DNA of 64,000 nt from Saprospiraceae bacterium. Its GTDB lineage: Bacteria; Bacteroidota; Bacteroidia; Chitinophagales; Saprospiraceae. The position numbers were made by a program, and so were the translations under genes. The notes beneath the pieces are model-generated. The model did not search any database and was not told where the DNA came from. It saw only the letters and a list, made by a program, of their open reading frames with translations. Shown here piece after piece: positions 1 to 6,781 of the stretch (the stretch's first letter is position 1; every line of letters starts with the position of its first letter). Location of the stretch: assembly GCA_020629715.1 (NCBI GenBank), contig JAHDCU010000001.1, forward strand, positions 606,443-670,442, in the 5' to 3' direction.

Positions 1-1
1 T

Positions 2-97
2 CTGTTCGGAAGGCGATTTATTCATTGTACTCAAGTAGATAGTGTTATTCAAGCTATCCGTCTTTATCATTACGACCAAATGGCTAAGCGATTTTAA
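2..97 (+). CDS. Possible C-terminal fragment of a gene cut by the left edge
   Basis: An open frame enters from the left edge and stops at TAA 95-97, leaving 31 residues that end in IRLYHYDQMAKRF. The composition (aromatic, basic and hydrophobic residues mixed) looks protein-like rather than random, but the piece is too short to name. No gene follows it until the minus-strand haloperoxidase at 660. It could equally be a chance open frame. Confidence 0.25.
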   Translation: MFGRRFIHCTQVDSVIQAIRLYHYDQMAKRF

Positions 98-565
98 GGA
101 TTCGTGAAGATGACTGCATATCCTTGTTGTAATTCAAATGAAATTCTTAAAAGCAATTCTTATAGCTATCCGATGAAGCAAAGAAGATAAACTCAAAACA
201 CGTATATCAATAATGCTTATTCTTTTTTTCAATTGATATCAAAAATAACACCAGGGAAGGTAGGTATCATCATATAAAAAGCTAAGACAGTCGTATATAT
301 CTATAATCTAGATATACAATCATTACCCTGAAATGCAAAAAGTAAAAACTATGGTCCTAAAAATCAAAAAACGAAATAAGGGCTCAAAACCTTCAAACAA
401 CCCGCGAAAACTAACTGTTTTTCATCATACAGCTATTATAAGCATAATTTAAATCGATAACGAGTGACTAGAGCGTTTCAAATCTATGATTAAACCAAAT
501 TAAAGCTTTTACATCGTAGATGAATAAATTCACTGCATGTACTCCTTCTGCAAGCGAAATATTAA
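98..565. other. Intergenic region without recognisable gene
   Basis: About 470 AT-rich bases between the possible fragment at the left edge and the terminator hairpin at 566-597. I see no frame with protein-like composition on either strand, no tRNA and no clear repeat. Confidence 0.5.
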
Positions 566-597
566 AAAAAGCCTACCTCAAGTGAGGTAGGCTTTTT
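566..597 (-). terminator. Rho-independent terminator of the haloperoxidase gene
   Basis: A perfect 15-bp inverted repeat (AAAAAGCCTACCTCA, 2-nt loop, and its complement) ends in a T run on either strand. It sits about 60 bases past the stop of the minus-strand gene at 660, so it most likely ends that transcript; it could also work for anything arriving from the left. Confidence 0.85.
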
Positions 598-659
598 GAT
601 TTTACATTGTTCTATAAAATGTATTTAAGGCAACCCTTTCGGATCTCTCTTATAGCTTT

Positions 660-2066
660 TTACCGTTCTAGATCGTATTCGTTGATAGCATCTGAAATTT
701 CATATCCTAACCGAAGACCCTCAGCACAATCTATACGAATGTGTACCCCTAGCGGGATTCTTGAAAAAGCATTTTCCTCAGCCATATCTTCAAATGTTTT
801 AAATTTCCGTGGTCTACTTCTAAACTCAGTCCGACCTTCATGAGATCTGTCAGTAAAATTTGCCTCGCTACCATAAGCATCTATAAATACCCCTGCTGCT
901 GCAGATGCAAAAGATGAGTGCCCTGATGGGTATCCTGGAAATGTAGGATTTGGCCATGGTATCAATCTATATAGATTAGTCTGGTACGACTCATCTATAA
1001 AGTCCTGGATGTATACACTTGGTCTCATCACCATATGCTCATACTTATATTTCCATGTAGCCACTGCTGCATCATTGAGGCTAAATCCTAGTTTTAGATT
1101 TAAGACTAGCGTCTCTTCGAGATCATTTCTAAATTTTTTGACTAATTGATTAGATATCGAAAACTGCCTCATTGGAGGACTAAACATCAGACCTTCGACA
1201 TCATCACTCCAAAATTCTGCTATCCATAATTGCTCATTATCTTCGTCTCTAGCGGTATTATTTTCAGTATATACTTCAAGCATTTCGCCGTAGTATGGAC
1301 TATTAGGGTCTTCACTATAAGCTATTGGGGCAACTGTGGTGGTCTCATCAGTGCTTACGATAAATGTTCTAACATTTCCCCAATACGGAAACAAGGCTCT
1401 TTCTGGCTCCGCTGAGAACGTCCAATATCCGTCTCCTGTAGGAGGTATATATGAAGTCGGCTGTGGATCCAATATTTGCTTTTCACCTTCTGCATCCGTG
1501 GCTGCATATGCTATGACTTGATTAGCCACGTAGTCACCCCATTCTATAGATTCTTCCACCCTTGATTCCGATACATTTCTACTTAATCTTTCTAATTTAC
1601 TTGTTTCTAATTCAGCTATTCTAGCTCGTTGGTCCTCTGGTAGATTTAGTATAAAATGATCAATAGTGGAGGCATACGCAGCATTAAGGGCTATTTTATA
1701 ATCTATCCGATCAGCCTTAAGCTCTGTATCGATCTCTAGGCCGTTGAGATACCCTACATTTGAGATATGATTAAGCATCGCTGGTTGTGCTGTTTCGTAA
1801 GCCGCGAGATTAATATATGCAAGAGATCGAGCAGTCGAATTTGGCCGCATCCCCGCCGCATACTGATCAATAGAAACCAAGAGATCAATCCAATCGGTAG
1901 AAATATCATTATCTCGAGACAATCCATTGCCCTGTCCATTGGATCCGCCACCTCTTTCGAGTACTGAATTTTCCGTTTCTACGAGCTCACTATCCTCCGA
2001 ACAAGATTGAATTATCAAAAAAGAAGAAAAAAGCAAAATCAAAAATCCTAATTTTTTAATTGTCAT
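660..2066 (-). CDS. Vanadium-dependent haloperoxidase-like lipoprotein (PAP2 superfamily)
   Basis: The 468-residue product starts with a lipoprotein signal (hydrophobic stretch 6-20, Cys22 in a lipobox). The C-terminal half carries the vanadate/phosphate pocket of the vanadium haloperoxidase/PAP2 fold: K341 and R348 in KYKYEHMVMRP, the PSGH motif at 380-383, and R436 with H442 in SRIPLGVHIRID. Known relatives oxidise halides with hydrogen peroxide, or act as acid phosphatases; which applies cannot be decided here. A Gly-rich linker after the lipid anchor suggests an envelope-tethered enzyme. It stands alone, with its own terminator, divergent from the Crp-type gene. Confidence 0.85.
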   Translation of the reverse strand: MTIKKLGFLILLFSSFLIIQSCSEDSELVETENSVLERGGGSNGQGNGLSRDNDISTDWIDLLVSIDQYAAGMRPNSTARSLAYINLAAYETAQPAMLNHISNVGYLNGLEIDTELKADRIDYKIALNAAYASTIDHFILNLPEDQRARIAELETSKLERLSRNVSESRVEESIEWGDYVANQVIAYAATDAEGEKQILDPQPTSYIPPTGDGYWTFSAEPERALFPYWGNVRTFIVSTDETTTVAPIAYSEDPNSPYYGEMLEVYTENNTARDEDNEQLWIAEFWSDDVEGLMFSPPMRQFSISNQLVKKFRNDLEETLVLNLKLGFSLNDAAVATWKYKYEHMVMRPSVYIQDFIDESYQTNLYRLIPWPNPTFPGYPSGHSSFASAAAGVFIDAYGSEANFTDRSHEGRTEFRSRPRKFKTFEDMAEENAFSRIPLGVHIRIDCAEGLRLGYEISDAINEYDLER

Positions 2067-2319
2067 AATAACATAGTTTTATACGTAAATAAATAAGAGA
2101 GTCCATTCCTCTCTTTAGGATACTGGGGTTGAAAAATTGATCATTTTTGAATCGGCCGATTCCTGTTACAAATCATTAGATTATTTGCATCATATACCGC
2201 TATAAGCACCGACTTATAGTTTTGTACTCATTTTTTTAGAAAAAATATTTTTCTTTTTTAGGGGTATACAATATCTCAATCATCTAAAGAATGATTATAC
2301 AGTGCAAAAAGAGAAGATT

Positions 2320-3003
2320 ATGATACATGCTACCAAATTTTTGATGCTTAAAGAATTTTCAGTTTTAGGTATCCTTAGTGAAAAAAGTCTCAATGAACTA
2401 GCTTCTAAAGTCTCCCACGAACGCTACATCAAAGGGGAGTATGTATATGAGCAAGGAGCTGCAATTGAGTATGTTTATATGGTGGAAAAAGGCCACGTCA
2501 AGCTAGGCTATCAGTCTGATGAAGACAAGGTGCTAATCAAAAATATCGTGTATGATCACGAGATTTTTGGGGAAAATATATTTACCCAAGCAACACAGCG
2601 TAATGAATTTGTACAATGTATGTCTCCGACTAGTATTTTCAAGATACCGACTGCGTATTTCAAAAACTTAGTGCTGACTGAACCTGAGTTTGCTAATAAG
2701 ATAATACAGTTGACTATGGAGCGGCTACGCCACCTCGAAGATCGAGTGCATAATTTTGTATTCAAAAAAGCGAAACGTCGGATCATGGATTTCATTATCC
2801 GTACTGGAGAATTACGCGGTGTACAGATTGGATTAGATGAGTGCTTGATCAACCATGGAATGTCCCATAAAGAAATTGCCTTTTTAACAGATACTTCTAG
2901 ACAGACTGTAGCACGGGTTTTAGGAGAATTAAAAAGGGAAAATATAATTCATTTTAGTACTCGTAAACCTGGTAAAATATTGATCAGAAATATGAGTGCT
3001 TGA
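2320..3003 (+). CDS. Crp/Fnr family transcriptional regulator
   Basis: The product has an N-terminal cyclic-nucleotide-binding-like beta-roll (about residues 15-115; YEQGAAIEYVYMVEKGHVKL), a long dimer helix, and a C-terminal Crp-type winged helix with the recognition helix in SHKEIAFLTDTSRQTVARVL. I place the start at ATG 2320, preceded by the purine-rich GAGAAG; an in-frame GTG at 2302 would add six residues. No Fnr-type cysteine cluster is present, so an oxygen-sensing iron-sulfur cluster is unlikely. The ligand is unknown. It is monocistronic, with a hairpin terminator 42 bases downstream, and is divergent from the haloperoxidase gene. Confidence 0.9.
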   Translation: MIHATKFLMLKEFSVLGILSEKSLNELASKVSHERYIKGEYVYEQGAAIEYVYMVEKGHVKLGYQSDEDKVLIKNIVYDHEIFGENIFTQATQRNEFVQCMSPTSIFKIPTAYFKNLVLTEPEFANKIIQLTMERLRHLEDRVHNFVFKKAKRRIMDFIIRTGELRGVQIGLDECLINHGMSHKEIAFLTDTSRQTVARVLGELKRENIIHFSTRKPGKILIRNMSA

Positions 3004-3044
3004 TTGAGTATTGGTTTTTTCAGTATGTTAATGATTAATTGATT

Positions 3045-3080
3045 AGAGGTATTTCTTCATGAGAGATACCTCTTTTTTTT
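3045..3080 (+). terminator. Terminator after the Crp/Fnr gene
   Basis: AGAGGTAT at 3045-3052 pairs with ATACCTCT at 3065-3072 and is followed by a run of T to 3080. Confidence 0.85.
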
Positions 3081-3248
3081 AACATAAAGTTTTGGAGAAT
3101 TTGCATGTGCAGCTTGGTCATTTTTTAAACCGCAGAGAACCTCCGCCATAGGCAAGACTAACAAGAACACAGAGTTTTCTTATACTTCTTTTAGAAATTA
3201 AAGAGCAAGAGAATTAGGTAATAAATTGACATTACGCCATTAATTCAA

Positions 3249-3256
3249 TTAATTAA
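3249..3256. repeat. Left target-site duplication (TTAATTAA) of the IS1595 element
   Basis: This 8-mer lies directly outside the left terminal inverted repeat and is identical to 6743-6750 outside the right one. Eight bases is the duplication length known for the IS1595 family. The 8-mer is itself a palindrome, so it also looks like an extension of the inverted repeat. Confidence 0.75.
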
Positions 3257-3281
3257 GGCACTGATATATCTGTGTAACCCA
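3257..3281 (+). repeat. Left terminal inverted repeat of the IS1595 element
   Basis: The 25 bases starting GGCACTGATATATC are the exact reverse complement of 6718-6742. Similarity ends abruptly at 3282. Confidence 0.85.
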
Positions 3282-3479
3282 AGAGATATATTGAATTAAC
3301 AATTTGATCCATAAAAATATTAAAGATATCTTTGTAATAACAAAAGCCCCGACTACTTCGCTAATGAGACGTTTCAATCGAGGTAATTGTACAAATGAAT
3401 CTATAAGGAAATGAGCCTTAATATGACATTTGATCTTTTGAATTTAAGTCTTGTATCGCACTAAGTTTTCATGTAACAC

Positions 3480-3621
3480 TTAGATCAAGACTTTGGAGTA
3501 TCCAATCGCTTTAGCAACTTTTTTTTGGCATACTCCTACCGTGTTTTGGCACTTTTACCGTTTTCCCTTTACGCTTATACGTATAAGGTTCAACGAAGTG
3601 CCACTTGCGTTTTTTACTCAT
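3480..3621 (-). CDS. Micro-ORF, very basic protein with an A8 frameshift tract (36 or 46 residues)
   Basis: Read from ATG 3619-3621, the frame gives 36 residues and stops at 3511-3513. It starts MSKKRKWHFVEPYTYKRKG and is almost entirely Lys/Arg/aromatic with one acidic residue. Near its end is a run of eight A (transcript sense). Dropping one A makes the frame continue as KKVAKAIGYSKVLI and stop at 3480-3482, a more protein-like C-terminus. This is either a one-base indel or a site of transcriptional slippage/frameshifting. It lies within the IS1595 element, 67 bases after the other micro-ORF. Function unknown; nucleic-acid binding is a guess from charge. Confidence 0.5.
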
Positions 3622-3688
3622 TATTTATTTAATGGTTAAAAGTCAAAAAATAGGAACGTAACGCAGTCCTTTATTCCGCGAAGTGGGA

Positions 3689-3790
3689 TTACCTAAGTCT
3701 TCTCACTCGTACTGTAGTTTGAGTTCTTACCGTTGTTCTAATAGTAGTTCGAACTCTAACAGGTTTAGTTTTAAGTCTAATAACTCTCAT
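3689..3790 (-). CDS. Micro-ORF, 33-residue Arg/Thr/Val repeat protein
   Basis: ATG 3788-3790 to TAA 3689-3691 encodes 33 residues with 10 Arg, 8 Thr, 6 Val, 2 Lys and no acidic residue. The core is a four-residue repeat of the form [VI]RT[TQ] (VRTT-IRTT-VRTQ), flanked by VRVR on both sides. Such a pattern would make alternating basic and beta-branched faces. It lies inside the IS1595 element directly upstream of the other micro-ORF and downstream of the coiled-coil gene's terminator, so it probably has its own promoter. I do not recognise it. The regular pattern argues for a real gene but is not proof of translation. Confidence 0.45.
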   Translation of the reverse strand: MRVIRLKTKPVRVRTTIRTTVRTQTTVRVRRLR

Positions 3791-3847
3791 TTTTGATAGT
3801 TTATAGATTAATGAATCCAGAATTAAGGAACGTCTGGTTTCGACCTT

Positions 3848-3877
3848 AAAAGACCATAGTTGCAGCTATGGTCTTTT
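3848..3877 (-). terminator. Hairpin terminator at the end of the coiled-coil gene
   Basis: AAAAGACCATAG (3848-3859) pairs perfectly with CTATGGTCTTTT (3866-3877) around a 6-nt loop. The stem reaches into the stop codon of the minus-strand gene at 3876 and ends in T4 on both strands. Confidence 0.75.
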
Positions 3878-4367
3878 ATTGATATTTTTCTAGTGGCATT
3901 CCATCTGAATCAAACCATTCTTTTAATCCGTATTTCCATTCTGCTCCTTCATACTCTTGGTATCTTTTAAAAAGTACACTTTTTTTTGCCTTTACACTTA
4001 TTGTTGCAGAGAGAGTACTATAAAATGATCTGCGATTTGATGAGTCCTCTAGTTTCTCATCAAATTCTGAGATATAATTCACAATTTGCTTTATTGATTG
4101 AGTTCTTCCAGCTACTTCTAAAGCCCACAAAGTCTTTTTTGTATTAGCCCATTCAGGATTATATTGAGGATGCTCTTTCTTTTTTGAAGAATCAAAAGTT
4201 ATGCTCTCGATCTTGGAATTAATTTCAGAAATCCTTTTGTTGATCATAGTTTTTTCATCCTCTAGCTCCTTTATTTTTGAATTATAGGAAACTATTCGAT
4301 TTTCTAGGTCATTCAAATTCAATACTAAACTTTGACTTTCTTTGAATAATTCTAAGACATTGATCAT
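3876..4367 (-). CDS. IS-cargo coiled-coil protein with possible winged-helix C-terminus
   Basis: I take the start at ATG 4365-4367 (163 residues); upstream in-frame codons to 4454 run through a hairpin and look non-coding. Residues about 12-55 form a heptad-like, charged coiled coil (LENRIVSYNSKIKELEDEK). The C-terminal part (TLWALEVAGRTQSIKQIVNY, then RRSFYSTLSATISVKAKK and YGLKEWF) has the spacing of a winged-helix domain. This suggests a dimeric DNA-binding protein of the element, perhaps a regulator or accessory factor. Not recognised as a named family. Confidence 0.65.
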   Translation of the reverse strand: MINVLELFKESQSLVLNLNDLENRIVSYNSKIKELEDEKTMINKRISEINSKIESITFDSSKKKEHPQYNPEWANTKKTLWALEVAGRTQSIKQIVNYISEFDEKLEDSSNRRSFYSTLSATISVKAKKSVLFKRYQEYEGAEWKYGLKEWFDSDGMPLEKYQ

Positions 4368-4447
4368 ATGATATATTTTTTGTATCTTTATGACTAAATA
4401 AAAAAGGCTGTTACGGCTACGTTTAGACGCAACAGCTGAAAGTGTAA

Positions 4448-4488
4448 AGTGCAAATTACGTTTGGCGATGGAGTTTGCACTTTTTTTA
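4448..4488 (+). terminator. Hairpin with T-run, possible terminator or end of a small RNA
   Basis: AAGTGCAAA (4448-4456) pairs with TTTGCACTT (4474-4482) and is followed by T residues on the plus strand. No plus-strand gene precedes it. A second hairpin (CTGTT..AACAG, about 4410-4437) lies just before it, so 4400-4488 could be a small structured RNA or a guard against read-through into the transposase. Confidence 0.4.
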
Positions 4489-4560
4489 TACCCTATTTTA
4501 GGTATTATTCATATAAAGATACCCTTTAAAATCGAACCAGTCAAATTAAAGACACATAAT

Positions 4561-4607
4561 TGTCTGTAATATTTTTAAAGACTAATAAATAAAATACATT
4601 ACAGACA
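4561..4607. promoter_or_regulatory. Inverted repeat upstream of the transposase
   Basis: TGTCTGTAAT (4561-4570) and ATTACAGACA (4598-4607) form a perfect 10-bp inverted repeat with a 27-base AT-rich spacer. This is the layout of two half-sites for a dimeric regulator. The HTH-like cargo proteins of the element are candidate partners; that is inference. Confidence 0.35.
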
Positions 4608-4700
4608 GTCATAAAAGATGACATACTCTCACAAACGTGGGCATAGAAAAAAGGAATAGTTATATAAAATTGCATAATAATAAGATATGTCTTATATTTA

Positions 4701-4722
4701 TAGTGTCAAAACATTGATACTA
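4701..4722 (+). promoter_or_regulatory. Hairpin or operator covering the transposase start
   Basis: TAGTGTCAA, a 4-base loop and TTGATACTA form a near-perfect inverted repeat (one mismatch) that ends at the A of the transposase ATG. In RNA it would hide the initiation region and could limit transposase translation. Confidence 0.4.
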
Positions 4723-5663
4723 TGTGTAACAAGAAAAACATTAGAGACTTTGATAGCTTATTTGAACTCATATCATATTTCGACACAGAAGAGAAGTGTA
4801 TTGACCATTTAATCAAGTGGAGATGGAATGGGGAACCGTCATGTCCTTACTGTTCATCTAAGAAAGTAAACGAGTTAAAGGGTAAGACTAAGCGGTTTAA
4901 ATGTTATGGATGCAGAAAGCAATTTGGGGTTAGAGTTGGTACTATTTTTCATGATAGTAAATTAAGCCTTAGAAAGTGGTTCTTAGCAATATTCATCTTT
5001 ACTGCACATAAAAGAGGCGTTAGTTCTCACCAGTTATCGAGAGACTTAAAGATTACTCAAAAGACTGCTTGGTTTGTTTTGCATAGAATTAGAGAAGTAT
5101 TCAAAGCTGAAAAGCCTGTATTATTTGGTGAAGTAGAAATAGATGAAACTTACATAGGCGGTAAAGAGAAAAACAAACATGCTAACAAGAGAACACCTAA
5201 AACACAAGGGCGATCAACTAAGACTAAAACGCCTGTAGTTGGAATTATTCAAAGAGGTGGTAAAGTTGTAGCGTTACCAGTAAAAAAAGTAAATTCTAAG
5301 GCTATTCAGTCTTTAGTAGATTCTACAGTAACAAACGACACAAAGATTTATACTGATACTTTTACTCCTTACAGAGCTTTAGATAAGAAATACGAAAGAG
5401 AAGTAGTAAATCATGGTGCTGGCGAATACGTAAGAGGTGCAGCCCATACAAACAACATCGAAAACTTTTGGTCTCATTGCAAAAGAACAATTGTTGGAAC
5501 TTACTTTAAGATAGACGAGCATCATTTAGCATCTTATGTAAATGAATTTGCTTACAGATATAATAACCGTAATTTAACGGACGGATCAAGATTTGATATA
5601 ACATTAGCGAATGCAGAAAAAAGACTCACATACAAACGACTCATTGCTAGAAAACTTGCGTAA
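4722..5663 (+). CDS. IS1595-family (ISXO2-like) transposase
   Basis: The 313-residue protein has an N-terminal zinc ribbon (C41, C44, C61, C64), a helix-turn-helix-like stretch (SSHQLSRDLKITQKTAWFVL), then the DDE-type catalytic core: D141 in EIDETYIGG, D212 in IYTDTFTPY and E247 in HTNNIENFW. This order and the TYIGG and HTNNIEN signatures are diagnostic of the IS1595 family. The frame is intact and of usual length, so the element may still be mobile. A short HTH-like gene overlaps its last 53 bases. A hairpin overlaps its start codon. Confidence 0.95.
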   Translation: MCNKKNIRDFDSLFELISYFDTEEKCIDHLIKWRWNGEPSCPYCSSKKVNELKGKTKRFKCYGCRKQFGVRVGTIFHDSKLSLRKWFLAIFIFTAHKRGVSSHQLSRDLKITQKTAWFVLHRIREVFKAEKPVLFGEVEIDETYIGGKEKNKHANKRTPKTQGRSTKTKTPVVGIIQRGGKVVALPVKKVNSKAIQSLVDSTVTNDTKIYTDTFTPYRALDKKYEREVVNHGAGEYVRGAAHTNNIENFWSHCKRTIVGTYFKIDEHHLASYVNEFAYRYNNRNLTDGSRFDITLANAEKRLTYKRLIARKLA

Positions 5664-5907
5664 GCAATACCCAAACGATCTAAAACTAGATGGTGGATTT
5701 AATAAGGAATTAGATAAAGCCATCATTGAAAAGAAGACCATTAGGCAAATCAAAAAAGAGCTAGGTATTACAAATAGTGATCTAGCTCGTATGTTTGGTT
5801 ATAAAAATGAAGTATCATACAATAACGCCAAAGAGGGTAAGAAACGGCTTGAACGTGGTATTGAAGAGTTATATGAGTTAATAGTTAACAAACTTGATTT
5901 AATCTAG
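5611..5907 (+). CDS. Small HTH-like IS-cargo protein overlapping the transposase
   Basis: A 98-residue product is read from ATG 5611 in the +1 frame relative to the transposase, overlapping it by 53 bases; TTG codons at 5644 or 5656 are other possible starts. The second half (GITNSDLARMFGYKNEVSYN, then RLERGIEELYEL) resembles a helix-turn-helix followed by a helix, as in small regulators. Co-transcription and possible translational coupling with the transposase suggest a role in controlling transposition. The family is not recognised. Its 3' end overlaps the convergent gene at 5885. Confidence 0.65.
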   Translation: MQKKDSHTNDSLLENLRKQYPNDLKLDGGFNKELDKAIIEKKTIRQIKKELGITNSDLARMFGYKNEVSYNNAKEGKKRLERGIEELYELIVNKLDLI

Positions 5908-6217
5908 CAATCTCATATTGAACTGCTTCTAATACGCCTTCGGTTGTCCCTTCAATTTTTGATAATGTACAACTTACGTTGCCCGTTTGATGATGTTGGG
6001 GCTTTTGTCTTTGATTAAAAAAGTCTTCACTATCTGAAAAACCACAGTTATTGTAAAGTCCGTCAATGTGATCATCTGATACACCGACCATAATGAAATA
6101 TTCTCTTAACAGTATGTAGTCTGATTTTTGTGCATTATTAGAAATTATCTTATCACAAACATTTTTCAAGTCCTTCATGTACTCCAATAAAGCATCTTGT
6201 TTAGTTGTCTTATCCAT
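5885..6217 (-). CDS. Hypothetical IS-cargo protein
   Basis: A soluble 110-residue protein of unknown function. It is acidic and helical at the N-terminus (ALLEYMKDLKNVCDKI), with a DSEDFFNQRQKPQHHQTGNV segment in the middle. It starts one base after the stop of the membrane-protein gene upstream on the same strand, so the two form an operon. Its 3' end overlaps the convergent HTH-like gene by 23 bases. Confidence 0.55.
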   Translation of the reverse strand: MDKTTKQDALLEYMKDLKNVCDKIISNNAQKSDYILLREYFIMVGVSDDHIDGLYNNCGFSDSEDFFNQRQKPQHHQTGNVSCTLSKIEGTTEGVLEAVQYEIARLNQVC

Positions 6218-6218
6218 A

Positions 6219-6659
6219 TCAATTAATTTTAGAATAATGCTTTACTATATCATTTACTTTAAGTTCGCCTAATCCTAATAACGTATTATGCTTAGCTTTA
6301 ATTCCCTCTACTAAGTCAGATGCTTGACTTTCAAGTTCTTCAATTCGATCTTTATACGTTTTAAAGTTATCATTTATTTCCTCTATTGCAGTTGATTTTG
6401 CAATATTCTGTTGTTTCCAAGTTAGAAATAGTATTACTGCTATAATTAAACCACCGTATACGGGTATAGTTCTTTGCATTACAGTAACCATTCCTTCTAA
6501 TCGCGACATTTTGATCAATAAAGCATCGTATTCCGTATCATTTTGACAAATCAAAGCATAATCAACACTGGTTAAGGGATTAATCTGGCAACAAGACCAG
6601 TAGAATACAAAACCTATTACAAGAATTAAAATCAAAATAAGAATACGCTGCAACCACAT
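6219..6659 (-). CDS. IS-cargo membrane protein with coiled coil
   Basis: The 146-residue protein has two membrane segments (about 5-24 and 67-84) and a C-terminal charged coiled coil (about 90-135, DNFKTYKDRIEELESQASDL). Two cysteines (WSCCQ) and a further one lie in the short loop between the membrane segments. It is first in a two-gene operon inside the IS1595 element. I do not recognise it; a membrane protein is unusual cargo for a simple insertion sequence. Confidence 0.6.
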   Translation of the reverse strand: MWLQRILILILILVIGFVFYWSCCQINPLTSVDYALICQNDTEYDALLIKMSRLEGMVTVMQRTIPVYGGLIIAVILFLTWKQQNIAKSTAIEEINDNFKTYKDRIEELESQASDLVEGIKAKHNTLLGLGELKVNDIVKHYSKIN

Positions 6660-6672
6660 CTAATGAAATCTT

Positions 6673-6690
6673 TAACTTTAGTCAAAGTTA
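6673..6690. promoter_or_regulatory. Palindrome upstream of the membrane-protein cargo gene
   Basis: TAACTTT, a 4-base spacer and AAAGTTA lie 14 bases before the start of the minus-strand gene at 6659. This is a possible operator for that operon. Confidence 0.3.
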
Positions 6691-6717
6691 AGTAATTATA
6701 TATTATCATTAACCCAC

Positions 6718-6742
6718 TGGGTTACACAGATATATCAGTGCC
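6718..6742 (-). repeat. Right terminal inverted repeat of the IS1595 element
   Basis: A perfect reverse complement of 3257-3281. Reading inward from 6742 on the minus strand it begins GGCACTGATATATC. Confidence 0.85.
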
Positions 6743-6750
6743 TTAATTAA
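6743..6750. repeat. Right target-site duplication (TTAATTAA)
   Basis: Identical to 3249-3256 and directly outside the right terminal repeat. Confidence 0.75.
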
Positions 6751-6781
6751 TATCTAATCATTATTCATTAATAACTTGGGG

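Larger units (their letters stand above)
3257..6742. mobile_element. IS1595-family insertion element with cargo genes (3486 bp)
   Basis: The segment is bounded by perfect 25-bp terminal inverted repeats beginning GGCACTGATATATC and by an 8-bp duplication. It holds an intact IS1595/ISXO2-like transposase (4722-5663). Other genes inside are two micro-ORFs, a coiled-coil protein, an HTH-like protein overlapping the transposase end, and two minus-strand genes of unknown function. IS1595 members are known to vary in size because some carry passenger genes. The element sits between the Crp/Fnr and DUF429 genes and breaks neither. Intact ends and an open transposase frame suggest a fairly recent insertion. 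Confidence 0.85.

Noticed and set aside
4368..4454. N-terminal extension of the coiled-coil cargo gene to ATG 4454
   Set aside because: The extra codons run through a hairpin stem and do not look protein-like; ATG 4367 fits better.
3257..6742. Reading the inverted repeat with GGGTTACACAG as the outer tip
   Set aside because: That orientation would put the element outside the repeats, with no transposase there. The GGCACTG orientation encloses the transposase and leaves matching 8-bp duplications.
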